64,000 bases of DNA. It comes from Halorussus ruber. Its GTDB lineage: Archaea > Halobacteriota > Halobacteria > Halobacteriales > Haladaptataceae. The notes under the pieces were generated by a model. The model saw only the letters and a list, made by a program, of their open reading frames with translations, had not been told where the DNA came from and ran no database searches. The translations under genes were made by a program, and so were the position numbers. Every line of letters begins with the position of its first letter. Within the stretch, counting starts at the first letter, position 1. This document shows positions 1 to 8,412 of the stretch, piece after piece. Location: assembly GCF_004765785.1 (NCBI RefSeq), contig NZ_SBIT01000006.1:310001-374000 (forward strand), written 5' to 3'.

Positions 1-323
1 ACCTCGTCGTCCGACGGGTCGACGGGGACGAGCCCCGGAAAGTCGAACGCGCGGGCGACGCTCTCGACGGTATCGACCAGCGACTCGTCCGAGAATTCGA
101 GTTCGAGGACGTAGGCGTCTAACCGCTCGGCGAGGTCTCCAATCGTCGAGTCGTCCGTGTCAGAGACGACGACGAACGCGGAGAAGCCGTGTTCGGAGGC
201 CCGCAGAAGAGTGCGCGCGACCGCCCCTAACTCCGCGTCGGCGGCGGCGACGCATATGACTGGTAGTTGACGTTTTTCGGAGGGTCTCACCCCCTCATCG
301 TGTCCTTTTTCGGTATTCTCCAT
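1..323 (-). CDS. Partial CDS, N-terminal 107 residues of an unidentified alpha/beta protein
   Basis: The reverse strand is open from an ATG at 323 to the window edge, so the C-terminus is missing. After a charged N-terminal stretch of about 19 residues comes a hydrophobic strand (LPVICVAAADAELG), then a second strand (FSAFVVVSDTDDS), which looks like the start of a Rossmann-like fold. The next gene on the same strand side is a DUF1616 protein, a family often found beside haloarchaeal glycosylation genes, so a glycosyltransferase-type role is possible but not shown. I do not recognise the family from this fragment. Confidence 0.6.
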   Translation of the reverse strand, partial: MENTEKGHDEGVRPSEKRQLPVICVAAADAELGAVARTLLRASEHGFSAFVVVSDTDDSTIGDLAERLDAYVLELEFSDESLVDTVESVARAFDFPGLVPVDPSDDE

Positions 324-536
324 CGGCGCTCTCTATGAGAGTGCGATGTATAGTTAGAAGCCCCGTACCTCGCATAAACCGGCGATGGAACGCTGAACGA
401 CCGAAAACTGTCCGTTCAAAGAGGACATTACTACCGACCGACTCGTCCGGCCGTCGTCGCGTGGTTTATCCGGTCTTGCGGTGCGACTCATCTAGTCGTT
501 GTCGCGTGGGCCATCTGGTCGTTGCCACGCGGGCCA

Positions 537-1565
537 TCAGGCTGTCTCCGTGACGTTCACCCAGACGTGGACGCTCCGATACGCGCTCTCGGCGGTCGGA
601 TTCTCCGGCGGCGCGCCCCGATAGAGCAGGTACTGGAGTCGGAGTCGCTCGCCGGTCAGTCGGGGCGAGACGGTGTGGCGACGCTGAACCGTCTCGTTCG
701 CGGGGACCTCGACTCGGAACTGGTCGAGACGCTGGGACTCGACGACGCTCCTCGTCCCGTTGTCCGCGGTCGTTCGCTGTAACCGGGCGACCACCGAGTA
801 CTCGACTGTCTCCCGCTCGTGGTTGCCGATGCCGACGACGAACGTCGCGTTCTCGCTCGGTCCGAAGGTTGTCGGGTAGCCGTCGGCCACGAGTTCGCCC
901 TCGTCGTTCTCGCCGAGGAGGTAGAACTCGGTGAAGGTCTGCTCGGCGCTCGGACCCAACGTTGCGTACGCGCCGGACCCGACCGCCACGAGCATCGAGA
1001 GGACGATGATCGCGTTCAGCGCCGTTTCGAGCGTCGAGGACGACTCGAACAGTTCCGCGCGGGCGGCGTCGGACCACTCGTCGTAGGGGACGGCGAATCG
1101 CTCGTCGGGCGGGAGTCGCCAGCGCCGGACGGCCCCGTAGAGTGCGGTCCCGACGGTCAGTCCGCCGACGGACAGCAGGAGCGTCCCGAAGCTGATGGGC
1201 CACGGCGAGAAGTTCAGCGCGAGGCCGACGAGCGGAACGACGGTGATGCTCACCCCGACCGAGAACACCGCCCGTTCGAGAATCGTGACGCCCTCGTGCG
1301 GTTGAGGCAACAGGTTCCGCCCCACGCGGACCTCGCCGGTCTCCTCGCTGGCCGCCGCCGGAAAGAGCGCGGCGGTGATAGCGTACCCCGGCAGGAAGAG
1401 CGCGAACGGAAGCCCGAACAGGACCCGGAGAACCGACCCACGGACGCCCGGCAGCGAGGCCGCGAGTCCGGCCGCGACGGTCAGTCCGACGACGACCGCG
1501 AGGTCGCGCGGGAACCGGCGGACCTGACGCGGCAGTAGCAACCGTAGCTCCGTGGTGTCTCCCAT
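537..1565 (-). CDS. DUF1616 family membrane protein
   Basis: This 342-residue protein has about five predicted membrane helices (near residues 21-40, 47-68, 98-118, 123-144 and 182-203) followed by an extracytoplasmic domain of about 130 residues with N-glycosylation sequons (NAT, NGT, NET, NVT). The N-terminal part, with the helix containing LPGYAITAALFP, is typical of DUF1616, a family common in archaea and often linked to surface glycan genes. No enzymatic motif is visible. It lies upstream of the ManNAcA sugar genes on the opposite strand, which fits a role in envelope biogenesis, but its function is unknown. Confidence 0.8.
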   Translation of the reverse strand: MGDTTELRLLLPRQVRRFPRDLAVVVGLTVAAGLAASLPGVRGSVLRVLFGLPFALFLPGYAITAALFPAAASEETGEVRVGRNLLPQPHEGVTILERAVFSVGVSITVVPLVGLALNFSPWPISFGTLLLSVGGLTVGTALYGAVRRWRLPPDERFAVPYDEWSDAARAELFESSSTLETALNAIIVLSMLVAVGSGAYATLGPSAEQTFTEFYLLGENDEGELVADGYPTTFGPSENATFVVGIGNHERETVEYSVVARLQRTTADNGTRSVVESQRLDQFRVEVPANETVQRRHTVSPRLTGERLRLQYLLYRGAPPENPTAESAYRSVHVWVNVTETA

Positions 1566-1652
1566 GCTGGTCGTCGCCGATTCGCCGCGCTCGGTTAAAA
1601 ATAATTGGTGCTTTGCGCCTCTCTGATTGGGTTTTCGGGGTTGTCCGGCCTT

Positions 1653-1919
1653 TCAGAGAACACCCTCCGGCAGAACTTCGATCACGCGCTGGGCCATGAA
1701 GTAACCGAAGAGCAATATTCCTAATGCTATAACATATCTAAGCCTATCTCTCCACTCGGGCGCGACGTTCACGGGCGCGGTCAGTTCCGTCAGCACCAGC
1801 AGGCCGAGTAAGGACCCGAGGACGAACAGCTCCAGCGACAGCGCCCCGAGGACCGCGAGGAGAACTACCGTTCCGAGCATCCACGCCACCTGCCCGCGGA
1901 CGAACCGTTGCTGTCGCAT
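1653..1919 (-). CDS. Small two-helix membrane protein
   Basis: The 88-residue product starts at the ATG at 1919 (MRQQRFVRGQVAW); the longer reading upstream is unlikely coding because it runs into the wecB promoter region. Two hydrophobic segments (around residues 10-38 and 60-78) flank a loop with NVAPEWRDRLRY. It is probably an integral membrane protein of a haloarchaea-specific family. No function can be assigned. It is divergent from wecB, leaving about 240 bases between the two starts. Confidence 0.6.
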   Translation of the reverse strand: MRQQRFVRGQVAWMLGTVVLLAVLGALSLELFVLGSLLGLLVLTELTAPVNVAPEWRDRLRYVIALGILLFGYFMAQRVIEVLPEGVL

Positions 1920-2110
1920 CGTTGGCGCTCCTACGACGACGGGACAGTAGAAGCTACCGCCCGACGCGACGGGCCGGAGACTGTGACGTGCTACCGTTTC
2001 ACGTAATAAACAGCGCTCGCTCGGACGAAATAAGCCAATAATCCGGGTTAGGACCGGTCCCCCGTCGTCGTAATACCGGAGTACGCGAATTCGGGGGACT
2101 GAACGATTGA

Positions 2111-2122
2111 TACGCTTTATCC
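2111..2122 (+). promoter_or_regulatory. Likely TATA element for the wecB operon
   Basis: An AT-rich TACGCTTTAT element lies about 40 bases before the chosen ATG at 2159. It fits a haloarchaeal TATA box giving a short leader. It is the only AT-rich element close to the start. Confidence 0.35.
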
Positions 2123-2158
2123 GCGTCGTTCGGGTAGGTGTCTTGGAAACTTTCGAGA

Positions 2159-3265
2159 ATGACGAGTACACCCGCCATAACGGTTATATTGGGCACCCGC
2201 CCGGAGATTATCAAGTGCGCTCCGATACTCCACGAGTGTGAACGGCGGGACTACCCCTGCACCGTCGTCCACACCGGACAGCACTATTCGGAGGAGCTCG
2301 ACTCCGTGTTCTTCGAGCAGTTGGACCTGCCGGAACCGGACTACGAACTCGACGTCGGTTCGAGTTCGCACGGCCGCCAGACCGGCTCTCTCATCGCCGA
2401 AATCGAGCCGATTCTGGAGGCAGAGGACCCCGACACCGTGCTGGTGCAGGGCGACACCAACTCGACGCTCGCCGGAAGCATCGCCGCCGCCAAGCGCGAG
2501 TGGACGCTCGGCCACGTCGAGGCCGGACTCCGGAGCTTCGACCGGGAGATGCCCGAGGAGCTCAACCGGGTGTTGGCCGACCACGCCGCCGACTACCTGT
2601 TCGTGCCGACCGAGGAGTCGGCCGACCTCCTCGGAGACGAGGGCATCCCCGACGAGCGCATCCGCGTCACCGGCAACACCGTGGTCGATGCGGTCCAGCG
2701 CCACGCCGACATCGCCACCGAGCGCAGCGACGTGCTGGACGATTTCGACCTCTCCAGCTTCCAGTACGCCGTCCTGACCGCTCACCGGGCCGAGAACGTC
2801 GATAACCCCGACCGCTTCGAGGCCATCCTCGACGGCGTGGACCGCTTCGCCGCGGAGCGCGGGATTCAGGTCATCTACCCGGCCCACCCGCGGGCCAGAA
2901 AGCGCGTCGAGGAGTTCGACATCGACGTGCCCGACCGCGTCGAACTGGTCGAGTCGCTGTCGTACCTCGACTTCCTGCGACTCGAAGACGAGGCGCTGGT
3001 CGTGTTCACCGACTCGGGCGGCGTGCAGGAGGAGACCTGCATCCTCGGCACGCGGTGTGTCACGGTCCGAGACAACACCGAGCGCCCCGAGACCATCTCG
3101 GTCGGGTCGAACACCCTCGCCGGAACCGACCCCGAGGTCGTCTCCTCCAGCGCGCGAGAGATGTTAGACCGCCCCGTCGATTGGGGCTGTCCGTTCGGCG
3201 ACGGCGACGCGGCCGCCAGAATCCTCGACGCGATTACCGCGGACCTCGCGGCGGAGGTAGCATGA
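2159..3265 (+). CDS. wecB: UDP-N-acetylglucosamine 2-epimerase (non-hydrolysing)
   Basis: The enzyme interconverts UDP-GlcNAc and UDP-ManNAc, the first step to UDP-ManNAcA. The 368-residue length is normal for the family. Visible motifs are GTRPEIIK at residues 12-19, HTGQHYSEEL, GDTNST, the active-site segment GHVEAGLRSFDREMPEE, and SGGVQEE near the C-terminus. I chose the ATG at 2159; a GTG at 2138 would add seven residues but no family-like sequence. The stop overlaps the start of wecC (ATGA), so the two are translationally coupled. It heads a plus-strand operon with wecC and a GT4 glycosyltransferase, which points to an acidic aminosugar in a surface glycan. Confidence 0.93.
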   Translation: MTSTPAITVILGTRPEIIKCAPILHECERRDYPCTVVHTGQHYSEELDSVFFEQLDLPEPDYELDVGSSSHGRQTGSLIAEIEPILEAEDPDTVLVQGDTNSTLAGSIAAAKREWTLGHVEAGLRSFDREMPEELNRVLADHAADYLFVPTEESADLLGDEGIPDERIRVTGNTVVDAVQRHADIATERSDVLDDFDLSSFQYAVLTAHRAENVDNPDRFEAILDGVDRFAAERGIQVIYPAHPRARKRVEEFDIDVPDRVELVESLSYLDFLRLEDEALVVFTDSGGVQEETCILGTRCVTVRDNTERPETISVGSNTLAGTDPEVVSSSAREMLDRPVDWGCPFGDGDAAARILDAITADLAAEVA

Positions 3266-4638
3266 GTAGCAGCACGAGTCGGGTCTGCATCCACGGACTC
3301 GGATACATCGGCCTCCCGACCGCGGCGATGCTGGCGAACGTCGGCTACGAGGTGGTCGGGTTCGACACCGACGAGGCCGTGCTGGACCGCATCGAGCGCC
3401 GGGACCTCCAGTTCGACGAACCCGACCTCCGCGAACTCGTCTCGGACGCATTGGCGGGAGACGACCTCGTCCTCGCCGACGAACCCGTCCCGGCCGACTA
3501 CCATCTCGTCTGCGTCCCGACGCCGCTGGACGAGTCGAACAAGGAGGCGAACCTCTCGGCGGTCGAGGCGGCGTCCGGCGCGGTCGCGGACCAGCTCGCG
3601 CCCGGCGACACCGTCGTGGTCGAATCGACCGTCCCGCCGGGGACCACCGCCGAGACGGTCCGGCCTCTCCTCGAAGAGACCGGCCTCGACGCGAGCGAGG
3701 ACTTCCTGCTTGCCTACTCGCCCGAGACGGTCCTGCCCGGAAACGTCGTGACGGAACTCCGGCAGAACGACCGCATCGTCGGCGGTATCGGCGAGGAGGC
3801 CACTCGCTCGGCGGCCGAGTTCTACGACTCGTTCGTGGAGGGGACTATCTACCGGACCGACGCGACGACCGCCGAGTTCGCCAAGCTCTCCCAGAACACC
3901 TACCGGGACGTGAACATCGCGCTCGCCAACGAAATCGCCAAACTCGCAGACGAACACGGGGTGGACTCCCGCGAGGCGATTCGACTGGGGAACACCCATC
4001 CGCGGGTGGACCTCCACCGGCCGGGTCCCGGCGTCGGCGGTCACTGCGTCCCCGTGGACCCGTGGTTCCTCGGCACCGACTCGGACGAGACCGACCTCAT
4101 CGAGACCGCGAGGGAGGTCAACGACGAGATGGTCGAGTACGTCACGGAACTGCTGGGGGCGCACCTCGGGGACCTCTCGGACCGCCGAATCGCCGTCCTC
4201 GGCGTCGCCTACAAGGGCAACGTCGCTGACGTGCGCCAGAGTCCGACGCTCCGTCTCGCCGACGAATTGGAGTCGGCGGGCGCTGACGCTCGATTCCACG
4301 ATTCGCACGTCCGGGCCGAGACGGTCAGCGACGGGGGACCGAGCGGACCGGGCGGACAGATAGCCGAGCGCGAGTCGCCCGGAGATGCGGAATCGTCTGG
4401 GGACGAGACAGCACCGTCCACAACCGAGAACGAGAAACTACCCGTCGAACTGGAATCGCTCGCCGACGCCACGGACGACGCCGATGCGCTCGTCGTCATG
4501 ACCGACCACGACGAGTACGAGGGGCTGAACCCCGACAGACTCGCCGACCGGATGGCGACTCCCGTCATCGTCGACGCCAAGTCGGTCATCGACCGCGAGG
4601 AGTGGACCGAAAACGAGTTCGACGTCTCTCAAATCTAA
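3262..4638 (+). CDS. wecC: UDP-N-acetyl-D-mannosamine dehydrogenase
   Basis: This nucleotide-sugar dehydrogenase oxidises UDP-ManNAc to UDP-ManNAcA with two NAD+. The N-terminal dinucleotide motif HGLGYIGLPTA is at residues 11-21. The lysine motif AEFAKLSQNTYRDV is present, and the catalytic cysteine lies in GVGGHCVPVDP (Cys262). The protein has 458 residues, longer than usual because an acidic, Gly/Ser/Glu-rich insert of about 40 residues (encoded near 4327-4437) interrupts the C-terminal UDP-binding domain before LPVELESLADATDDADALV. The insert looks disordered. The start overlaps the wecB stop, and the next gene follows after 2 bases. Confidence 0.93.
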   Translation: MSSSTSRVCIHGLGYIGLPTAAMLANVGYEVVGFDTDEAVLDRIERRDLQFDEPDLRELVSDALAGDDLVLADEPVPADYHLVCVPTPLDESNKEANLSAVEAASGAVADQLAPGDTVVVESTVPPGTTAETVRPLLEETGLDASEDFLLAYSPETVLPGNVVTELRQNDRIVGGIGEEATRSAAEFYDSFVEGTIYRTDATTAEFAKLSQNTYRDVNIALANEIAKLADEHGVDSREAIRLGNTHPRVDLHRPGPGVGGHCVPVDPWFLGTDSDETDLIETAREVNDEMVEYVTELLGAHLGDLSDRRIAVLGVAYKGNVADVRQSPTLRLADELESAGADARFHDSHVRAETVSDGGPSGPGGQIAERESPGDAESSGDETAPSTTENEKLPVELESLADATDDADALVVMTDHDEYEGLNPDRLADRMATPVIVDAKSVIDREEWTENEFDVSQI

Positions 4639-4640
4639 CC

Positions 4641-5933
4641 ATGAGCCGACGAATCCTCGTCGTGTCACAGACGTTTCCGCCGGAGATGGGCGGCAACGCC
4701 TCCCGAATCGGTGACACGACCACGTATCTCGCCGAGGAGGACTGGGACGTGACCGTCGTCGCGCCGTCGCCGTGCTACCCGCCGGGGCAGTTCGACCGGT
4801 CGTGGTCGCGCCAGCGCACCGTCCGGCGCGACGGGGTGACGGTCCACCGACTGTGGGCGTGGCAACCGACCGAGGAGGACCCCGGCGTCCTCCCGCGGGC
4901 GGCCTACTACCTGACGTTCGCGCTCCACGCCGCGGTGTGGGTCCTGCTCAACGGCGGCCGGTTCGACGCCATCCTGACCTCGACGCCGCCCATCTTCACC
5001 GGAATTCCCGGCATCGTCGGGCGACTCGCCCACGGCCTCCCGTGGGTCGTGGACGTTCGTGACCTCTGGATAGACGCCGCCGCGAGCATCGAGGAGGTCT
5101 CGCCGGGCAAACCCCTGCTCGTAGTGAGCCGAGCCTTCCAGCGCCTCGTCTTCGGACTGTCCGACCGCGCCCTCACGACGACGCCGGAGTTGCGCTCGAA
5201 ACTCGCGGCGAAGTATTCGACCGCTTCCCCGGAGGAGACCGCCATCGTCCCGAACGGCGTGGACGTCTCGCGGTTCGCCACCGAGACCGACTCGACCGAG
5301 TTGCGGGTCGTCTACGCCGGGAACATCGGTCACGCTCAGAACCTCGAAACCTGCATCCGGGCGATGGAACACGTCGAGTCCGACGTGACCCTCGAAATCG
5401 TCGGCGACGGCGACCGGCGCTCCGCGCTCGAAGCCCTGACCGAGGAACTGGGTCTGGGCGACAAAGTGGAGTTCGTCGGCCTCGTGGACCGCGACCGAGT
5501 TCCGGACCTTCTGGCGTCGTCGGCAGTCGGCGTCGCGCCGATTCAAGCCAGCGAGGAACTCTCCTACGCGGTCCCGACGAAGGCCTACGAGTACATGGCC
5601 AGCGGGATTCCCGTGGTGGCGACCGGGACCGGCGCGGTCGAGCGACTGCTCTCGGACGCCGACGCGGGCGTCGTCGTCCCCGACGACCCCGAGGCGCTCG
5701 CGGCGGCGTTCGACGACTTGGCGACCGACCCAGACCGTCGCCGCCGACTCGGGCGGAACGGCCGTCGGTACGTCGAGCGCCACCGGGACAGGGCCGAAAT
5801 CGCCAGCGGCCTGAGCGACGAACTGGACGACCTCGTCGGTGCTTCTGGCGGGGTTCCCGGAGAGGATGGGGGCAACGCCGGGGGCGAGGACGAAGCGGAT
5901 GGCCGAATCGCTCACGTCGTTCGGGAGCGATGA
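4641..5933 (+). CDS. Glycosyltransferase family 4
   Basis: This 430-residue GT-B protein resembles WbuB-type transferases. It begins RRILVVSQTFPPEMGGNASR, an acceptor-side loop typical of GT4. The C-terminal donor domain carries VPNGVDVSRF, VYAGNIGHAQNLET and the EX7E-like region AVPTKAYEYMASGIPVVATG. It probably transfers a nucleotide-activated sugar, plausibly the ManNAcA made by the two genes just upstream, to a lipid-linked glycan at the cytoplasmic membrane face. The C-terminus ends in an acidic Gly/Asp-rich tail. The ATG at 4641 is 2 bases after the wecC stop. Confidence 0.88.
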   Translation: MSRRILVVSQTFPPEMGGNASRIGDTTTYLAEEDWDVTVVAPSPCYPPGQFDRSWSRQRTVRRDGVTVHRLWAWQPTEEDPGVLPRAAYYLTFALHAAVWVLLNGGRFDAILTSTPPIFTGIPGIVGRLAHGLPWVVDVRDLWIDAAASIEEVSPGKPLLVVSRAFQRLVFGLSDRALTTTPELRSKLAAKYSTASPEETAIVPNGVDVSRFATETDSTELRVVYAGNIGHAQNLETCIRAMEHVESDVTLEIVGDGDRRSALEALTEELGLGDKVEFVGLVDRDRVPDLLASSAVGVAPIQASEELSYAVPTKAYEYMASGIPVVATGTGAVERLLSDADAGVVVPDDPEALAAAFDDLATDPDRRRRLGRNGRRYVERHRDRAEIASGLSDELDDLVGASGGVPGEDGGNAGGEDEADGRIAHVVRER

Positions 5934-5948
5934 CGAGGTGTTCTGCCC

Positions 5949-7031
5949 GTGGCGAGTGACGACCTCCGGGACCGGATTTCGGCCCCGACGGCCCTCCTCG
6001 TCGCGCTGACGCTGGTCGTCGTCGCCGCGCTCGCGGTCCCGCTGAGTACCTCCTCGGCGGCCTACAGCCCCTACAACGACGAGTGGGACGGAGCGACGGC
6101 GCTCTCCTCGATGGCAGACGACGCAGGCGTCGAGGTCGAACAGGTCCACCAGACGGAGGCCTACTCGTCGGCGAGGCCGACCGAGACGGTGGCGCTGGTC
6201 CTCTCGCCCGACGAACCCTACCGGTCTGGCGACTCGGCCAGAATCACGGACTTCGTGCGTCGGGGCGGCACGCTGGTCGTCGCCGACGACTACGGCGCGC
6301 ACTCGAACGAACTCCTCCGGCGGCTCAACGCCTCGGCTCGCATCGACGGGCGGCCCGTTCGGGACATCCGGTCGAATTACCGCTCGGCCGGGATGCCGGT
6401 CGCGTCGAACGTCAGCAACCACTCGCTGGTCGCGGACGTGGAGTCGCTGACGCTGAACTACGGGACCGCGGTCCGGCCCAACGGCGCGACCCCGCTTGTC
6501 AACACCTCGGAGTACGCCTACCTCGACACCGACCGGAACGGGCGACTCAGCGGGAACGAGAGCTTCGGCAACTACACCGTGGCGACCGTCGAGCAGGTGG
6601 GCGAGGGCCGGGTGGTCGTCGTTGGCGACTCCAGCGCGTTCATCAACGTGATGCTCGACCGGCCGGGCAACCGACAGTTCGTCCGGGCGCTTCTGGCCGA
6701 CGACAGCCGACTGCTGCTGGATTACTCCCACACCGGGTCGCTCCCGCCGCTCGTGTTCGCGGTGTTCCTGCTTCGGGAGTCGGCGCTCCTCCAGTTCGCG
6801 CTCGGCGCGCTGGCCATCGGGGCGCTGACCGTCTGGTCACGAGGACCGAGCCTGCCGTCCCTTCCCTCGATTCCCCGGCTGTGGAGCGACGACTCGACGC
6901 TCGACGGGGACGGGGCGGTTCGGGCCAGTTCCGCGGACCTCGCGGCGTCTCTCGAACAGCGCCACCCCGACTGGGACCGCGAGCGCATCGAGCGAGTCGT
7001 CTCGGCGCTGGAACGTCGCCGCGAGCGATAG
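5949..7031 (+). CDS. DUF4350 domain-containing membrane protein
   Basis: This 360-residue protein starts with GTG at 5949, 15 bases after the glycosyltransferase stop. A helix at residues 14-36 is followed by an extracytoplasmic domain with a glutamine-amidotransferase-like (GATase-like) pattern (VALVLSPDEPYRSGD, then RRGGTLVVADDYG and GRVVVVGDSSAF), typical of DUF4350. A second helix lies near residues 270-290, followed by a cytoplasmic tail. DUF4350 genes commonly sit with MoxR ATPases and DUF58 proteins, and MoxR is the next gene here. It is probably part of that membrane-associated module rather than of sugar synthesis. Confidence 0.85.
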   Translation: MASDDLRDRISAPTALLVALTLVVVAALAVPLSTSSAAYSPYNDEWDGATALSSMADDAGVEVEQVHQTEAYSSARPTETVALVLSPDEPYRSGDSARITDFVRRGGTLVVADDYGAHSNELLRRLNASARIDGRPVRDIRSNYRSAGMPVASNVSNHSLVADVESLTLNYGTAVRPNGATPLVNTSEYAYLDTDRNGRLSGNESFGNYTVATVEQVGEGRVVVVGDSSAFINVMLDRPGNRQFVRALLADDSRLLLDYSHTGSLPPLVFAVFLLRESALLQFALGALAIGALTVWSRGPSLPSLPSIPRLWSDDSTLDGDGAVRASSADLAASLEQRHPDWDRERIERVVSALERRRER

Positions 7032-7148
7032 GCCGCGAGCGGTAGGTCGGGAGCATCGCGCCGAAGGCGATAAGCGCCGCGTTAATCCGTCCATAACGCC
7101 CGGAATCAACCATTCGAGTTTTCCGCCTCCGGGTGCATACCGACGACG

Positions 7149-8135
7149 ATGACCAAGCCCGCCGCGATACACGAGGACCTCCGCGAGGAGGTCGGCAAAG
7201 TGCTAGTCGGCAACGAGTCGGTCGTGGAAGTACTCACTATCTCTCTGCTGACGCGAGGTCACCTCCTGATGGAGGGCGTCCCGGGCGTCGCCAAGACGAC
7301 CATCGCCCGACTCGTGGGGGAAGCGACCGGTCTGGACGTCAATCGCATCCAGATGACCCCCGACATCCTGCCCGCCGACATCACGGGGACGCACATCTAC
7401 CGCGAGGGATTGGGGGAGTTCGAACTCCAGCGCGGTCCGGTGTTCGCCAACGTCGTCGTGGCCGACGAAATCAACCGCGCGACGCCCAAGACCCAGTCGG
7501 CGCTGTTGGAGGCGATGCAGGAGGGCACCGTCACCATCGAGGGCCAGACGCTCCAGTTGCCCGAGCCGTTCATCGTCGTGGCGACCCAGAACCCCATCGA
7601 GATGGAGGGGACCTACGAACTGCCCGTCGCCCAGCGCGACCGCTTCCAGTTCAAGGTGACCGTCGGCCTGCCCGACGAGGACGAGGAGATGACGCTGCTG
7701 GACCGGTTCGACGCCGAACCGGACCTCGGGCTGGACGACATCTCGCAGGTCGTCACCGCCGAGGACATCCTCGCCGCTCAGGAGGTGGTCGACGACGTTC
7801 ACGTCGAGGAGGCCATCAAGGGGTACCTCCGCGAACTGGTGAACGCGACCCGCGAGAGCGTGGACGTGAAGTACGGCGCGTCGCCCCGCGCGACGCTGTT
7901 GTTCCTCAACGCGGCGAAGGCCCGGGCCGCCATCCACGGCCGGGACTACGTCATCCCCGACGACGTGAAGGCGCTCGCTCGACCGGTGTTGACCCATCGA
8001 CTCGTGCCCAGCGCCGAGGCCGACCTCAGCGACGTGACGCCCGAGGACGTGGTCGAGGAGGTCCTCGCCACGGTCGAACCGCCGGACGGGACCGCGCCGG
8101 TCTCCGCCGAAGAGCCTGCGCCGACCAGCGAGTGA
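7149..8135 (+). CDS. MoxR family AAA+ ATPase
   Basis: This 328-residue MoxR-type AAA+ ATPase has Walker A GVPGVAKT (residues 43-50), Walker B VVVADEINRA with Asp106 and Glu107, sensor 1 VVATQNP, and the C-terminal lid with SPRATL. MoxR ATPases act as chaperones that insert cofactors or remodel partners with VWA or DUF58 domains. The DUF58 gene lies 1.7 kb away on the opposite strand (9886-11373), and DUF4350 and DUF4129 proteins flank the group. The protein is complete and of family length. Confidence 0.93.
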   Translation: MTKPAAIHEDLREEVGKVLVGNESVVEVLTISLLTRGHLLMEGVPGVAKTTIARLVGEATGLDVNRIQMTPDILPADITGTHIYREGLGEFELQRGPVFANVVVADEINRATPKTQSALLEAMQEGTVTIEGQTLQLPEPFIVVATQNPIEMEGTYELPVAQRDRFQFKVTVGLPDEDEEMTLLDRFDAEPDLGLDDISQVVTAEDILAAQEVVDDVHVEEAIKGYLRELVNATRESVDVKYGASPRATLLFLNAAKARAAIHGRDYVIPDDVKALARPVLTHRLVPSAEADLSDVTPEDVVEEVLATVEPPDGTAPVSAEEPAPTSE

Positions 8136-8253
8136 GGTGCGCGGGCGGCGTGTGGTCGGAGAATCATAGAACGTGCTTTGAGAATTGCATAGCAGTTTTT
8201 AGAACATAAATACGATTTCTAAAGCAATATATTAAATTTCTCCTACCACGTCT

Positions 8254-8282
8254 GCCGCGGCGGCCGTTCCGGCCGCCGCGGC
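8254..8282. terminator. GC-rich perfect hairpin between convergent genes
   Basis: A 13-base arm at 8254-8266 pairs perfectly with 8270-8282 around a 3-base loop. It lies between the 3' ends of the MoxR gene and the convergent gene at 8380. A T-run and AT-rich DNA at 8195-8245 lie next to it. It could act as a bidirectional transcription end or mRNA 3' stabiliser. Archaeal termination usually needs only T-rich tracts, so the role is inferred. Confidence 0.5.
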
Positions 8283-8294
8283 GTCCTCATTCGG

Positions 8295-8412
8295 TGGTCT
8301 CGACTGCCGCGGCGTCTCAACTCTGCGGTCGAGAACGCCGCGGCGTCGCTACTCCGCAGTCGAGAACGCCGCGGCGTCGCTACTCCGCAGTCGAGAACGC
8401 CGCGGCGTCGGG
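8295..8412. repeat. Decaying 31-base tandem repeat derived from a gene 3' end
   Basis: The last bases of the gene at 8380-9345, including its stop codon, recur downstream with a period of exactly 31. Copies begin at 8388 (in the gene), 8357, 8326 and, more diverged, 8295. The shared core is GCCGCGGCGTC. Identity falls with distance from the gene, as expected for old tandem duplications. Each copy repeats the coding end and stop, so the protein is not changed. Confidence 0.8.

Noticed and set aside
4665..6731. A 688-codon minus-strand open frame
   Set aside because: It lies opposite the GT4 and DUF4350 genes, which have clear family motifs; the frame spans two genes and the gap between them.
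8295..8412. A CRISPR array
   Set aside because: The repeats are head-to-tail with no spacers, include coding sequence and stops, and no cas gene is nearby.
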